Positions 1 to 5,561 are shown, counted from the first letter of the stretch. The stretch is 5,794 bases of DNA from Ardenticatenia bacterium (GCA_026984385.1 JALSSH010000008.1:1-5794); one strand, 5' to 3'. Translations and numbers: made by a program. The notes: a model not told the origin generated them from the letters alone.

Positions 1-1
1 C

Positions 2-472
2 TTTGCGCGTGGAGTGCACGTGGAAAAACAAGCCTGCCCGGAGTTCGTGACGTTGGTGGAAGCGGGCCAGACGCACACCGAAGCCGCTCGCGCTGCCGTG
101 CGTCGCCGTTTGACGCCGCTTTTGCGCGCAGGCGTAGACCAATTGGTGTTGGGTTGCACGCACTTTCCCTTTTTAGCGGACTTGCTGCGCGAGGAGGCCG
201 GCCCGCATGTGGCGTTGGTAGACCCCAGCGCGGCGGTAGCGCGACAGGTCGGGCGTGTGCTGAGCGCACGCGAGGCGGCGAACATAAGCTCCGCGCCTGG
301 GGCGTTGCGTTGCTACACGACCGGCTCGCCATCCGCGTTTCGCCGCACATTACGCGCCTTGCTCGGCGCGGAGCTTGCGGAAGCCGCCGACGTGTGCGCG
401 GCAACGTGGGGCGCCGACGGCACACTGCGGGCTATGCCGCAGGCGGGCGCGTGTTCGGAGGAATCGGTGTGA
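2..472 (+). CDS. murI: Glutamate racemase, C-terminal part (5' end outside window)
   Basis: Glutamate racemase interconverts L- and D-glutamate without cofactor and supplies D-Glu for peptidoglycan precursors in the cytoplasm. The open frame already runs at base 2 (F-A-R-G before the first GTG at 14), so the gene is cut by the window edge and that GTG is internal. Family signatures are visible: an ACPEFVTLVEAG segment at about 32-80, then LVLGCTHFPFL, whose Cys (codon 155-157) and following Thr-His match the second catalytic cysteine motif of the family. A VDPSAAVA stretch and a YTTGSP segment near the C-terminus are also typical. The first catalytic Cys lies upstream of the window. The gene ends in TGA, and the convergent HEAT-repeat gene ends only 20 bp further on, so there is little room for a terminator between them. 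The family identification is secure; full length cannot be judged. Confidence 0.93.
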   Translation, partial: FARGVHVEKQACPEFVTLVEAGQTHTEAARAAVRRRLTPLLRAGVDQLVLGCTHFPFLADLLREEAGPHVALVDPSAAVARQVGRVLSAREAANISSAPGALRCYTTGSPSAFRRTLRALLGAELAEAADVCAATWGADGTLRAMPQAGACSEESV

Positions 473-492
473 GTGGGGGGGGCGGGCGGCGA

Positions 493-996
493 TCAGTCGC
501 CCAGTTGAGTGAGCGCCCAGCGCGCCGTTTCGCCGACTTCCGGATCGTCCACCAGCGCCTCGATCGCTTCGGCAGCGCGGCGGTCACCGATGCTCACCAG
601 TGTGCGGATAATGCGGCGGCGCACGTTGCTGGTGGCGTCAGTCAGCGCTTCTACCAGCGGCTTGACCGCGCGCGGGTCGCCGAAGTTGCCCAGCGCGTCC
701 ACCACTTGGAGCAACGTCAGATCGTCGCGTTCGGTACGCAGATGGTCGAGTGCTTCTAGCAGAATTTCCACCACGCGCGCGTCGCCGAAGTTCGCCAGCA
801 GCGCAGCCGCACGGCGGCGGATTTCCGGCGTGCCGTGTAGCAGCGCCTTGCCGAGCGGCTCGACCGCTTCGACGCCCAGCTCATTGAGTGTCACTTGCGC
901 CCTACGGCGCATTTCGTCGTCATCCTCACCCAGTGCCGCGATCAGGGCCTGGATGCTCGGTTGGTTGATTGCCACGATGTACTCGTCCTTCCACAC
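493..996 (-). CDS. HEAT-repeat protein (PBS-lyase-like HEAT repeats)
   Basis: A 167-residue protein made almost entirely of about five helical repeats at residues 12-41, 42-72, 73-107, 108-138 and 139-167. Each has the pattern of an AVxPLxxAL helix followed by an RRRAAxxLxxxGD helix; LGNFGDPRAVKPLVEAL at 102-118 is the clearest. Such repeats form a solenoid that binds other proteins, and the family includes phycobilin-lyase-like and many uncharacterised bacterial proteins. No catalytic domain, signal peptide or membrane segment is seen, so a cytoplasmic scaffold role is likely but the partner is unknown. The chosen start is a GTG at 996-994 with AAGG (1006-1003) six bases upstream; a second in-frame GTG at 975-973 (Val8) is possible and would leave all repeats intact. 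The reading frame stays open upstream of 996 but I see no better start. It converges with murI and has its own strong promoter. Confidence 0.85.
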   Translation of the reverse strand: MWKDEYIVAINQPSIQALIAALGEDDDEMRRRAQVTLNELGVEAVEPLGKALLHGTPEIRRRAAALLANFGDARVVEILLEALDHLRTERDDLTLLQVVDALGNFGDPRAVKPLVEALTDATSNVRRRIIRTLVSIGDRRAAEAIEALVDDPEVGETARWALTQLGD

Positions 997-1002
997 GGCG
1001 AG

Positions 1003-1006
1003 CCTT
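1003..1006 (-). promoter_or_regulatory. Weak ribosome binding site of the HEAT-repeat gene
   Basis: AAGG on the minus strand, six bases before the GTG at 996. The match to the anti-Shine-Dalgarno is short, but it favours GTG 996 over GTG 975, which lacks an obvious site at normal spacing. Confidence 0.45.
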
Positions 1007-1042
1007 AGATCGCCGTCCGTCGTGATTTTGTTCTTACAACAT

Positions 1043-1080
1043 ACCAGGGCGGGATGTCGTGACCGGCGCCCCGCCCTGGT
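1043..1080 (-). terminator. 11-bp GC-rich hairpin upstream of the HEAT gene (terminator or leader structure)
   Basis: ACCAGGGCGGG (1043-1053) pairs perfectly with CCCGCCCTGGT (1070-1080) around a 16-nt loop. It lies 115 bp downstream of the oxoamine synthase stop and could end that transcript, but no U-run follows on either strand, so a classic intrinsic terminator is not shown. It also lies inside the predicted leader of the HEAT-repeat gene, 46 bases before its start codon. Confidence 0.5.
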
Positions 1081-1101
1081 GTCCGTTCGCTGTTCGGGTC
1101 A

Positions 1102-1139
1102 CGCAGCCGCCCTGCATCGGCAAAACGTGGGCGGCTGTG
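1102..1139 (-). repeat. Second leader hairpin, 11 bp with 16-nt loop
   Basis: Bases 1102-1112 pair with 1129-1139 (core CAGCCGCCC against GGGCGGCTG, extended by one G-U and one C-G pair) around a 16-nt loop. Stem and loop lengths equal those of the hairpin at 1043-1080, 21 bases away. On the minus strand this structure would form right after the predicted transcription start. Confidence 0.5.
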
Positions 1140-1148
1140 CGTGAGCGT

Positions 1149-1177
1149 ATTATAGCATACACGCGCGGCTAGGTCAG
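1149..1177 (-). promoter_or_regulatory. Sigma70-type promoter with extended -10 for the HEAT-repeat gene
   Basis: The minus strand reads TGCTATAAT, a perfect TATAAT -10 (1154-1149) with the TGn extension. CTGACC (1177-1172) sits at a 17-bp spacing and shares TGAC with the -35 consensus. The predicted start near 1142 gives a leader of about 145 nt that contains both hairpins. The AT-rich island stands out from the surrounding GC-rich sequence. Confidence 0.65.
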
Positions 1178-1194
1178 CGTTGATTTTCGCCGAG

Positions 1195-2406
1195 CTATAG
1201 CGAAGCGTCCGCAGGGATCAGGTCCAGGTTATGCCCGACGGTCTCAAACGCTTTGAGCGCGTGGTCCAGATGTTCTTTGGTGTGCGTCGCCATATAGCTT
1301 GTGCGTAGCAGACTGCTTTTTGGCGGCACGCCCGGAGAAACGACCGGATTGGTGTAAACGCCTTCCTCGATCAGCGCGTGCCAGGCCAACACCGTGCGAT
1401 AGTCATCGCGGATGTAGATCGGGATAACGGGCGTGTTGCTGTTGCCGGTGTCGTAGCCCAGCTTTTTGAAGCCCGCGCGCATATATTCGGCGTTGTCCCA
1501 AAGCCGCTGGACGTGTTCCGGCTCGCTTTCGATAATATCCAGCGCGGCCAACACGGCAGCGGCGTTAGAGGCGGGCAGGCTGGCGCTGAAGGCAAATGAG
1601 CGCGCGTGGTGCTGGATATAGTGGATCACGTCGGCGTCGCCCGCGATAAAGCCGCCGATCGAGGCCAGCGATTTGCTGAACGTGCCCATGATCAAATCCA
1701 CTTCATCGGTCAGCCCGAAGTGTGCCGCCGTTCCGTGTCCATTGGCTAATACGCCGATGCTGTGGGCGTCGTCCACCATGATACGCGCGCCGTGCCGCTT
1801 GGCGATCTCGACCAGCTCCGGCAGCGGCGCGATGTCCCCGCCCATGCTGTAGACGCCGTCCACGATCACGAGCTTGCCCGCGTCTGGCGGAAGTTTGCTC
1901 AGCACATGCTCCAGGCTTTCCGGATCGTTGTGCGAAAAGCGTTTCATCTCGGCCTGGTTCATGCCGCGCGCCAAAAAGCAACCGTCCACGATGCTGGCGT
2001 GGTCGTCTTTGTCTAGGATGGCGAAATCTTCACGCCCGACCAGTGCGGAGATCGTGCCGACGTTGGTTTGGTAGCCGGTGGAAAAGACGATGGCGGCTTC
2101 TTTGCCCACAAACTCGGCCAGGCGGCGGTCCAAGTCCAGGTGAAACTGCAGCGTGCCATTCAGGAAGCGGCTGCCGGTGCAGCTTGTGCCGAAGCGTTCG
2201 ACCGCTTCCATCGCCGCTTGCTTGACTTTCGGGTGGGTGGTCAAGCCCAGGTAGTTGTTTGAGCCGATCATCACCACGCGCTTACCGCGAAAGATCGCCG
2301 TGGTGGCGTCGGAATCTTCCAGCGGTTGGAAGAAGGGGTAAACGCCCATTTCCATCGCCTCTTTGGCGCGGGTGAACTTCGTAGTCTTTTCGAAAAGGTC
2401 TTTCAT
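1195..2406 (-). CDS. PLP-dependent alpha-oxoamine synthase, serine palmitoyltransferase-like
   Basis: A 403-residue fold-type I PLP enzyme that would condense an amino acid with an acyl-CoA, releasing CO2 and CoA. Visible active-site features, counted from the chosen Met: GSNNYLGL at 48-55, GSRFLNGT at 78-85, the ring-stacking His in DHASIVDG (His136), the cofactor pair in VDDAHS (Asp212, His215), the Schiff-base Lys in GTFSKSLASIGGF (Lys245), and Arg368 in SLLRTSYMATHT for the substrate carboxylate. The N-terminal EAMEMGVYPFF stretch and the GTFSKS context recall bacterial serine palmitoyltransferases; KBL and BioF members usually have different lysine loops. Databases may label it glycine C-acetyltransferase or aminotransferase class I/II. 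The start at ATG 2406-2404 is preceded six bases upstream by AAAGGA; an in-frame start at 2481 would add 25 residues with no family likeness. Family certain, acyl-CoA and amino-acid specificity not. Confidence 0.9.
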   Translation of the reverse strand: MKDLFEKTTKFTRAKEAMEMGVYPFFQPLEDSDATTAIFRGKRVVMIGSNNYLGLTTHPKVKQAAMEAVERFGTSCTGSRFLNGTLQFHLDLDRRLAEFVGKEAAIVFSTGYQTNVGTISALVGREDFAILDKDDHASIVDGCFLARGMNQAEMKRFSHNDPESLEHVLSKLPPDAGKLVIVDGVYSMGGDIAPLPELVEIAKRHGARIMVDDAHSIGVLANGHGTAAHFGLTDEVDLIMGTFSKSLASIGGFIAGDADVIHYIQHHARSFAFSASLPASNAAAVLAALDIIESEPEHVQRLWDNAEYMRAGFKKLGYDTGNSNTPVIPIYIRDDYRTVLAWHALIEEGVYTNPVVSPGVPPKSSLLRTSYMATHTKEHLDHALKAFETVGHNLDLIPADASL

Positions 2407-2412
2407 CGCCTG

Positions 2413-2418
2413 TCCTTT
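2413..2418 (-). promoter_or_regulatory. Ribosome binding site fixing the oxoamine synthase start
   Basis: AAAGGA on the minus strand, six bases before ATG 2406. It supports this start over the longer in-frame option at 2481. Confidence 0.7.
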
Positions 2419-2498
2419 GTGTATCCCGCCTGTGGTGGCCGGTCCTAGAAGCGTGGTGTGAGGGGGCAGCGCGAAGAGCAACTGCTTTCCCGCGCGCT

Positions 2499-2527
2499 AT
2501 TTTATCCAAGAGCGGGCAAGTTGGCGA
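2499..2527 (-). promoter_or_regulatory. Candidate promoter of the oxoamine synthase
   Basis: The minus strand has TAAAAT (2504-2499, five of six to the -10 consensus) with TCGCCA (2527-2522) at 17 bp, a weak -35. A start near 2492 would give a leader of about 85 nt. The -35 falls in the loop and one arm of the inverted repeat at 2515-2533. Confidence 0.4.
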
Positions 2528-2533
2528 CTTGCC
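2515..2533. repeat. Inverted repeat in the divergent control region (possible operator)
   Basis: GGCAAGT (2515-2521) and ACTTGCC (2527-2533) are perfect inverted copies separated by five bases. The 19-bp site has the size and symmetry of a dimeric-repressor operator and overlaps the weak -35 of the oxoamine synthase, with the biotin carrier gene starting about 80 bp away on the other strand. No regulator gene is present in the window; the operator role is inference. Confidence 0.4.
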
Positions 2534-2603
2534 TGGAATTCGCTCGGCGTGGCGGTTTGTGTTAAAAACGTGCGCGACATGCCAGGCGAAAACAACGGCG
2601 CGC

Positions 2604-2610
2604 AGGAGGT
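2604..2610 (+). promoter_or_regulatory. Strong ribosome binding site of the biotin carrier gene
   Basis: AGGAGGT, a full Shine-Dalgarno match, five bases before the GTG at 2616. It decides the GTG start, and the encoded MKYQTIVNGQ start fits a beta-barrel N-terminus. Confidence 0.85.
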
Positions 2611-2615
2611 AGAGC

Positions 2616-3113
2616 GTGAAGTATCAGACGATTGTCAACGGGCAGACGTTCGATATCGAGATTGTGGAAGACGGGCGCGTGCTGGTCAACGGAGAAGAGC
2701 GCGCCATAGACTTCCGCACGTTGCGTGAAGGCGAGCTGTACTCGATTTTGCTCGACCACCGCAGCTATGAGGCGGTGGTGGAGGAGCGCGACGATCGTCA
2801 TTATGTGCTGATCACCGGCGGCATGTACGAGGCGAAAGTCACCGACGAGCGCAGTCGTCGGTTGGAAAGCGCGTTCATGGCTTTTGGCGAGGGGGACAGC
2901 GAAGCGCAAATCCGCGCGCCGATGCCCGGCTTGATCGTGCGCGTGTCGGTCGAGGAGGGGCAAGAGGTGACGCGCGGACAGACGGCGGTCATTTTGGAAT
3001 CCATGAAGATGGAAAACGAGCTAAAAGTGCCCCGTGACGGTGTGGTGCGCCATATTCACGTGGCGGCGGGCGAGAGTGTGGAGCAAAACAAAGCGCTGGT
3101 CACGATCGGCTGA
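2616..3113 (+). CDS. Biotin carboxyl carrier protein (biotinyl-domain protein)
   Basis: A 165-residue cytoplasmic protein that would carry carboxybiotin between a biotin carboxylase and a carboxyltransferase of an acyl-CoA carboxylase. The C-terminal biotinyl domain (about 97-165) begins with APMPGLIVRVSV and holds the attachment motif ESMKMENEL, with Lys131 as the expected biotinylation site, followed by VPRDGVV and a second GESVEQNKAL strand turn. Residues 1-90 are a charged, beta-rich region (IVNGQTFDIEIVEDG, YEAVVEE) resembling the barrel that precedes the biotinyl domain in fused acyl-CoA carboxylase alpha subunits. The Pro/Ala-rich linker common in classical AccB is not evident. Start is GTG with AGGAGGT five bases upstream. 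No carboxylase or transferase subunit gene lies nearby, so the parent complex is unknown. It could be annotated accB-like; I leave the symbol empty. Its stop is followed after seven bases by the palindromic block. Confidence 0.9.
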   Translation: MKYQTIVNGQTFDIEIVEDGRVLVNGEERAIDFRTLREGELYSILLDHRSYEAVVEERDDRHYVLITGGMYEAKVTDERSRRLESAFMAFGEGDSEAQIRAPMPGLIVRVSVEEGQEVTRGQTAVILESMKMENELKVPRDGVVRHIHVAAGESVEQNKALVTIG

Positions 3114-3120
3114 GCGCGTT

Positions 3121-3139
3121 GCCGCCGCGCAGCGGCGGC
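3121..3139. repeat. Triloop hairpin 1 of the palindromic block
   Basis: GCCGCCGC and GCGGCGGC form a perfect 8-bp stem with loop GCA. It starts seven bases after the biotin carrier stop and may help end or stabilise that mRNA; no U-run follows. Confidence 0.6.
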
Positions 3140-3160
3140 GCGGCGAGCTGTGCTCGCCGC
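3140..3160. repeat. Triloop hairpin 2 of the palindromic block
   Basis: A perfect 9-bp stem (GCGGCGAGC with GCTCGCCGC) with loop TGT, directly abutting hairpin 1 with no spacer. Confidence 0.6.
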
Positions 3161-3163
3161 ATG

Positions 3164-3251
3164 GGGGCGCGCCGCCTAGCCGCGCTCCGCGCGGCTGACG
3201 CGCGGCATTCGCCGCGCGTGGTGCGCCGAAGGCGCACGGGCGGCGCGCCCC
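3164..3251. repeat. 88-bp cloverleaf-like inverted repeat (four-way junction)
   Basis: A 13-bp perfect outer stem (GGGGCGCGCCGCC at 3164-3176 with its complement at 3239-3251) encloses three perfect arms: 8 bp with loop TCC (3178-3196), 9 bp with loop ATTC (3198-3219) and 7 bp with loop GAA (3221-3237). Exactly one unpaired base separates each helix (3177, 3197, 3220, 3238), so 74 of 88 bases are paired. No tRNA-like loop sequences are present, so it is not a tRNA. It lies in the gap between the + strand biotin carrier gene and the - strand secreted protein gene. It could be a REP- or MITE-like element, a DNA cruciform site or a structured transcript 3' end; the sequence alone does not decide. 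Confidence 0.7.
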
Positions 3252-3285
3252 ACGCCCCGAACCGCCCGCGTTCCTTCAACGGCAA

Positions 3286-3318
3286 CACGCCCGCCACCTG
3301 TGCTCGATGGCGGGCGTG
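3286..3318 (-). terminator. Hairpin after the secreted PPC protein gene, probable terminator
   Basis: CACGCCCGCCA (3286-3296) pairs perfectly with TGGCGGGCGTG (3308-3318) around an 11-nt loop, 25 bases past the stop of the minus-strand gene. Placement suggests a transcript end, but the downstream minus strand (TTGCCGTTG) has only a poor T-run. It could act for readthrough from both strands. Confidence 0.5.
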
Positions 3319-3343
3319 CTCACTTCAAACGCGCGAACGCGCC

Positions 3344-5467
3344 TTATTGCTGGGTCAGTGTCAGGCTAAACGTGCCTTGCGTGCCGCCCACGTGCAGCCC
3401 GTAGTGCGTGGCGATGATGTAGTACGTGCCGCTGGAAGCCAACGTCACGTCCTTGATCACCGAGTTGGGGTTTTCCCCGGGCACCACGTCGTCGTTGTAG
3501 CGCAACTGGATGTGCTCCGGCGAGATCAGATAGAGCGCCGGATCGAGTGTGCCGCCCGTCGCCTCCATCCCCACCGAAATCACGTCGCCGATCTGCCCCT
3601 CAAAGGCGTAGACCACGAAATGCTGCTGATCCGTGATGCTGCCGGTGACCGTCTGGCCGTACTCGATCAGCAGCGCGGTGGGCAGCGCGGGCAGGTAGTT
3701 GAGCGAAGCGGCGTTCGCCATGTCGAAAAAGTCGCCCGGGCCGGCAATCGCTGTGCCGTCCGGCTCCACCTTGAACGTGATCATATAGTGCGAGTCCGGG
3801 CTGGCGGGCTGGGTGGTGTTGATGATGGTCTGGCCGTTGACGTTGACCGACAGACCGAAGTTGACCGGGCGCGTGTCGTCTGCGCACACGGCTTGATACC
3901 ATACCTCGACCTCATAAGTGCCGGGCATAAGACGGTTCGGCGGCCAGTAGATATACGAGACGGGCGTGTCGGTCGGCGCTTGGCAGCCGACGTTGCCGTT
4001 GCGCTCCAAGATGCCGCCGCTGGGCACAATCGGGCTGTCGTCGTAAACCGAATCGCCGCTCGGGTCGCGCACCAGAAGCTGCAAATCCGCCAGCGTGGCC
4101 CATTCCAATTTCACTTCAATCGAACCGCTTGGCAGGGGCGAGGCTTGTTCTTCTGCACCGGCTACCGGTGTGGCGACCGTTTCCGCAGTGCTCGGCTGCT
4201 GCACCGTTGGCTGTACGGCGGCCACGTTGAGGTTGTACTCGCCTTCCGTCCCGCCGATGGTCAGCCCGTAGCGCGTGGCGATCACGGTATATGTGCCGTC
4301 GGTGGGCAGTGTGTAAGTGATCGCGGCGTCGGTAGAGTTCGGTCCCGCGTCGTCGTTGCTCGCCAAAGTCGCGTTCCCCGGCCCCAAGAGCACCAGGTAG
4401 GGGTCTAAGCTGCCGGATTGCGCCTGCATCGAGACGGTCACCTTGGCGCCGGCGGTGGCGTCAAACGTGTAAGCCTGGGCGGGCGTCACATTCGTGATCA
4501 CGCCGGAAACCGTGCTGCCCAGCGCGATCGGGGTGGCGTTGGCAATATGCGTGCCCAACATCGTCACGTTCAGCCCTGCGTTGACGCCTCCGTTGATCAA
4601 TTGCCACGTGCCGTCAGGGTCCAGCACCAGCCGCGCCAAATATTCTTGCCCCGGGTTGAGCGTGCCCACGATCGCTTGCGGAGTTTGGCCGTTGACCGCC
4701 ACGTTGAGCTGGAAAACCTGGGGGCCGCCCGCATCGCACGGCTGCGTGTAGTAAACGATCACCTCATAACTGCCCGCCGGCACAACGCCCGCAGGCCAAC
4801 TGATCGTCTCGGTCGGTGCGTCGGCGGTCGCAGTGGCGCAATCCGCGTTGGCGTCCGCGTCCAACGCCCCGCCGCTCGGCGAGCCTGGGCTGGCGCGATG
4901 GACCGTCCCGCCCACCGGATCGCGCACTTCTAGGTTGAGGTCAACTGCTGCGTTCCAGCTCAGTTGAAAGGTGATGCCGCCGTTTTCCAACGTGGCGGTT
5001 TGCCCGCCGACCTGCTGGATGCCGCTCAGCCGCAAGGTGTACGTCCCGCTGGCCGTGCCTTCTGCCCCGCTGCCGCGCATGACCAAAATATAGTACGTGC
5101 CGGTGCTCGGCAGCTCCACATCTGCCAGGGTCGCGGTGGTGGCGCTTTCGATGTCGCGGTCTTGCGCCACGATGTTCCCGCGCGCGTCCGTGATCACGAC
5201 CACCGGCGCCAAAGCCGCTTCCTCGGTGGAAAGCTCGACCGTGATCAAGTCGCCCGCGCTGGCTGTCAAGCTGTAAACTTGCATGAAGTTATCCGCGTCC
5301 AACGTCCCACTCACCACGTCTCCGACGGTGATCGGTTGTCCGCTGCCCCCTTGGGCATAGGCGGTTGTTCCCCACACGGACACGCTCAATACCGCGCTGA
5401 GCATCACAACCAGCGCCAGCGTAGCGAGCGGACGGAAGGAAGTGCGGATGCATCTCATCACGTTCAT
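3344..5467 (-). CDS. Secreted multidomain protein with PPC and DUF2135-like beta-sandwich domains
   Basis: A 707-residue exported protein. Residues 1-38 form a signal peptide: basic MNVMRCIRTSFR, hydrophobic core about 14-31, and an AYA-Q cleavage site at 38/39; there is no lipobox. The mature part reads PPC-like domain 1 (about 45-148), DUF2135/YfaP-like sandwich 1 (about 164-288), PPC 2 (about 305-416), a Pro/Thr/Ala-rich linker (about 418-447), sandwich 2 (about 448-572) and PPC 3 (about 592-705). PPC 2 and 3 share LDPxLxL, NDD, GTYxxIAT and GLxxGGTxG. The sandwiches share an SGG turn, a W-P bend and two cysteines each (210/244 and 495/528). PPC domains usually hang from secreted proteases, but no protease or other catalytic domain is present here, nor a transmembrane or LPXTG-type anchor. 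A binding or envelope role is likely; ligand unknown. Start ATG 5467 has GAGGAG 11 bases upstream. Monocistronic by context. Confidence 0.88.
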   Translation of the reverse strand: MNVMRCIRTSFRPLATLALVVMLSAVLSVSVWGTTAYAQGGSGQPITVGDVVSGTLDADNFMQVYSLTASAGDLITVELSTEEAALAPVVVITDARGNIVAQDRDIESATTATLADVELPSTGTYYILVMRGSGAEGTASGTYTLRLSGIQQVGGQTATLENGGITFQLSWNAAVDLNLEVRDPVGGTVHRASPGSPSGGALDADANADCATATADAPTETISWPAGVVPAGSYEVIVYYTQPCDAGGPQVFQLNVAVNGQTPQAIVGTLNPGQEYLARLVLDPDGTWQLINGGVNAGLNVTMLGTHIANATPIALGSTVSGVITNVTPAQAYTFDATAGAKVTVSMQAQSGSLDPYLVLLGPGNATLASNDDAGPNSTDAAITYTLPTDGTYTVIATRYGLTIGGTEGEYNLNVAAVQPTVQQPSTAETVATPVAGAEEQASPLPSGSIEVKLEWATLADLQLLVRDPSGDSVYDDSPIVPSGGILERNGNVGCQAPTDTPVSYIYWPPNRLMPGTYEVEVWYQAVCADDTRPVNFGLSVNVNGQTIINTTQPASPDSHYMITFKVEPDGTAIAGPGDFFDMANAASLNYLPALPTALLIEYGQTVTGSITDQQHFVVYAFEGQIGDVISVGMEATGGTLDPALYLISPEHIQLRYNDDVVPGENPNSVIKDVTLASSGTYYIIATHYGLHVGGTQGTFSLTLTQQ
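3353..4978 (-). repeat. Internal protein-level duplication in the secreted protein (sandwich + PPC unit, two copies)
   Basis: Residues about 164-416 and 447-705 repeat the same order: a DUF2135-like sandwich, a spacer with I-x-x-G-x-T-V-x-G-x-I, then a PPC domain. Matching anchors are LSWNAAVDLNLEVRDP with LEWATLADLQLLVRDP, VAVNGQT with VNVNGQT, and RYGLTIGGTEG with HYGLHVGGTQG. The copies have clearly diverged, so the duplication is old rather than a recent DNA repeat. Confidence 0.7.
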
Positions 5468-5527
5468 AATCCTGATTTCTCCTCAATTCAAGGCGAGGGC
5501 TGGTGCAAGCCTTTCGCGTTCCTTCCC

Positions 5528-5556
5528 AGTGTAGCCAATTGCCCCCCGAAAGGCAA
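5528..5556 (-). promoter_or_regulatory. Candidate promoter of the secreted PPC protein gene
   Basis: The minus strand has TTGCCT (5556-5551) and TACACT (5533-5528) at 17 bp, each four of six to consensus. The start near 5521 would give a leader of about 54 nt ending in GAGGAG (5484-5479) and the ATG at 5467. Confidence 0.4.
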
Positions 5557-5561
5557 AAGCT

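Noticed and set aside
154..1144. Plus-strand open frames of about 200 codons over murI end and the HEAT gene
   Set aside because: Their Arg/Ser/Ala-rich translations lack motifs, and they overlap convincing genes in other frames.
2407..2481. 25-residue N-terminal extension of the oxoamine synthase
   Set aside because: The extension has no likeness to the family, while ATG 2406 has a well-placed AAAGGA site and gives a normal family length.
2534..2603. Plus-strand promoter for the biotin carrier gene around TTAAAAAC (2573-2580)
   Set aside because: The AT-rich patch gives no convincing -10 and -35 pair at 16-18 bp spacing, so I do not call it.
2562..2963. Minus-strand open frame antisense to the biotin carrier gene
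   Set aside because: It is antisense to a gene with a strong Shine-Dalgarno and a biotin motif, and shows no family features.
3164..3251. tRNA or tmRNA-like gene suggested by the cloverleaf shape
   Set aside because: No TTCGA-type T-loop, D-loop GG, CCA end or 7-nt anticodon loop; the loops are only 3-4 bases.
3121..3251. CRISPR array or insertion sequence
   Set aside because: There are no equal-length direct repeats with spacers, no transposase frame and no target-site duplication that I can see.
3119..4408. Long plus-strand open frame (429 codons) across the palindromic block and the PPC gene
   Set aside because: It lies antisense to a gene with a signal peptide and clear domains, starts inside the hairpin block, and its Arg/His/Val-rich translation has no recognisable motif; it is a GC-rich shadow frame.
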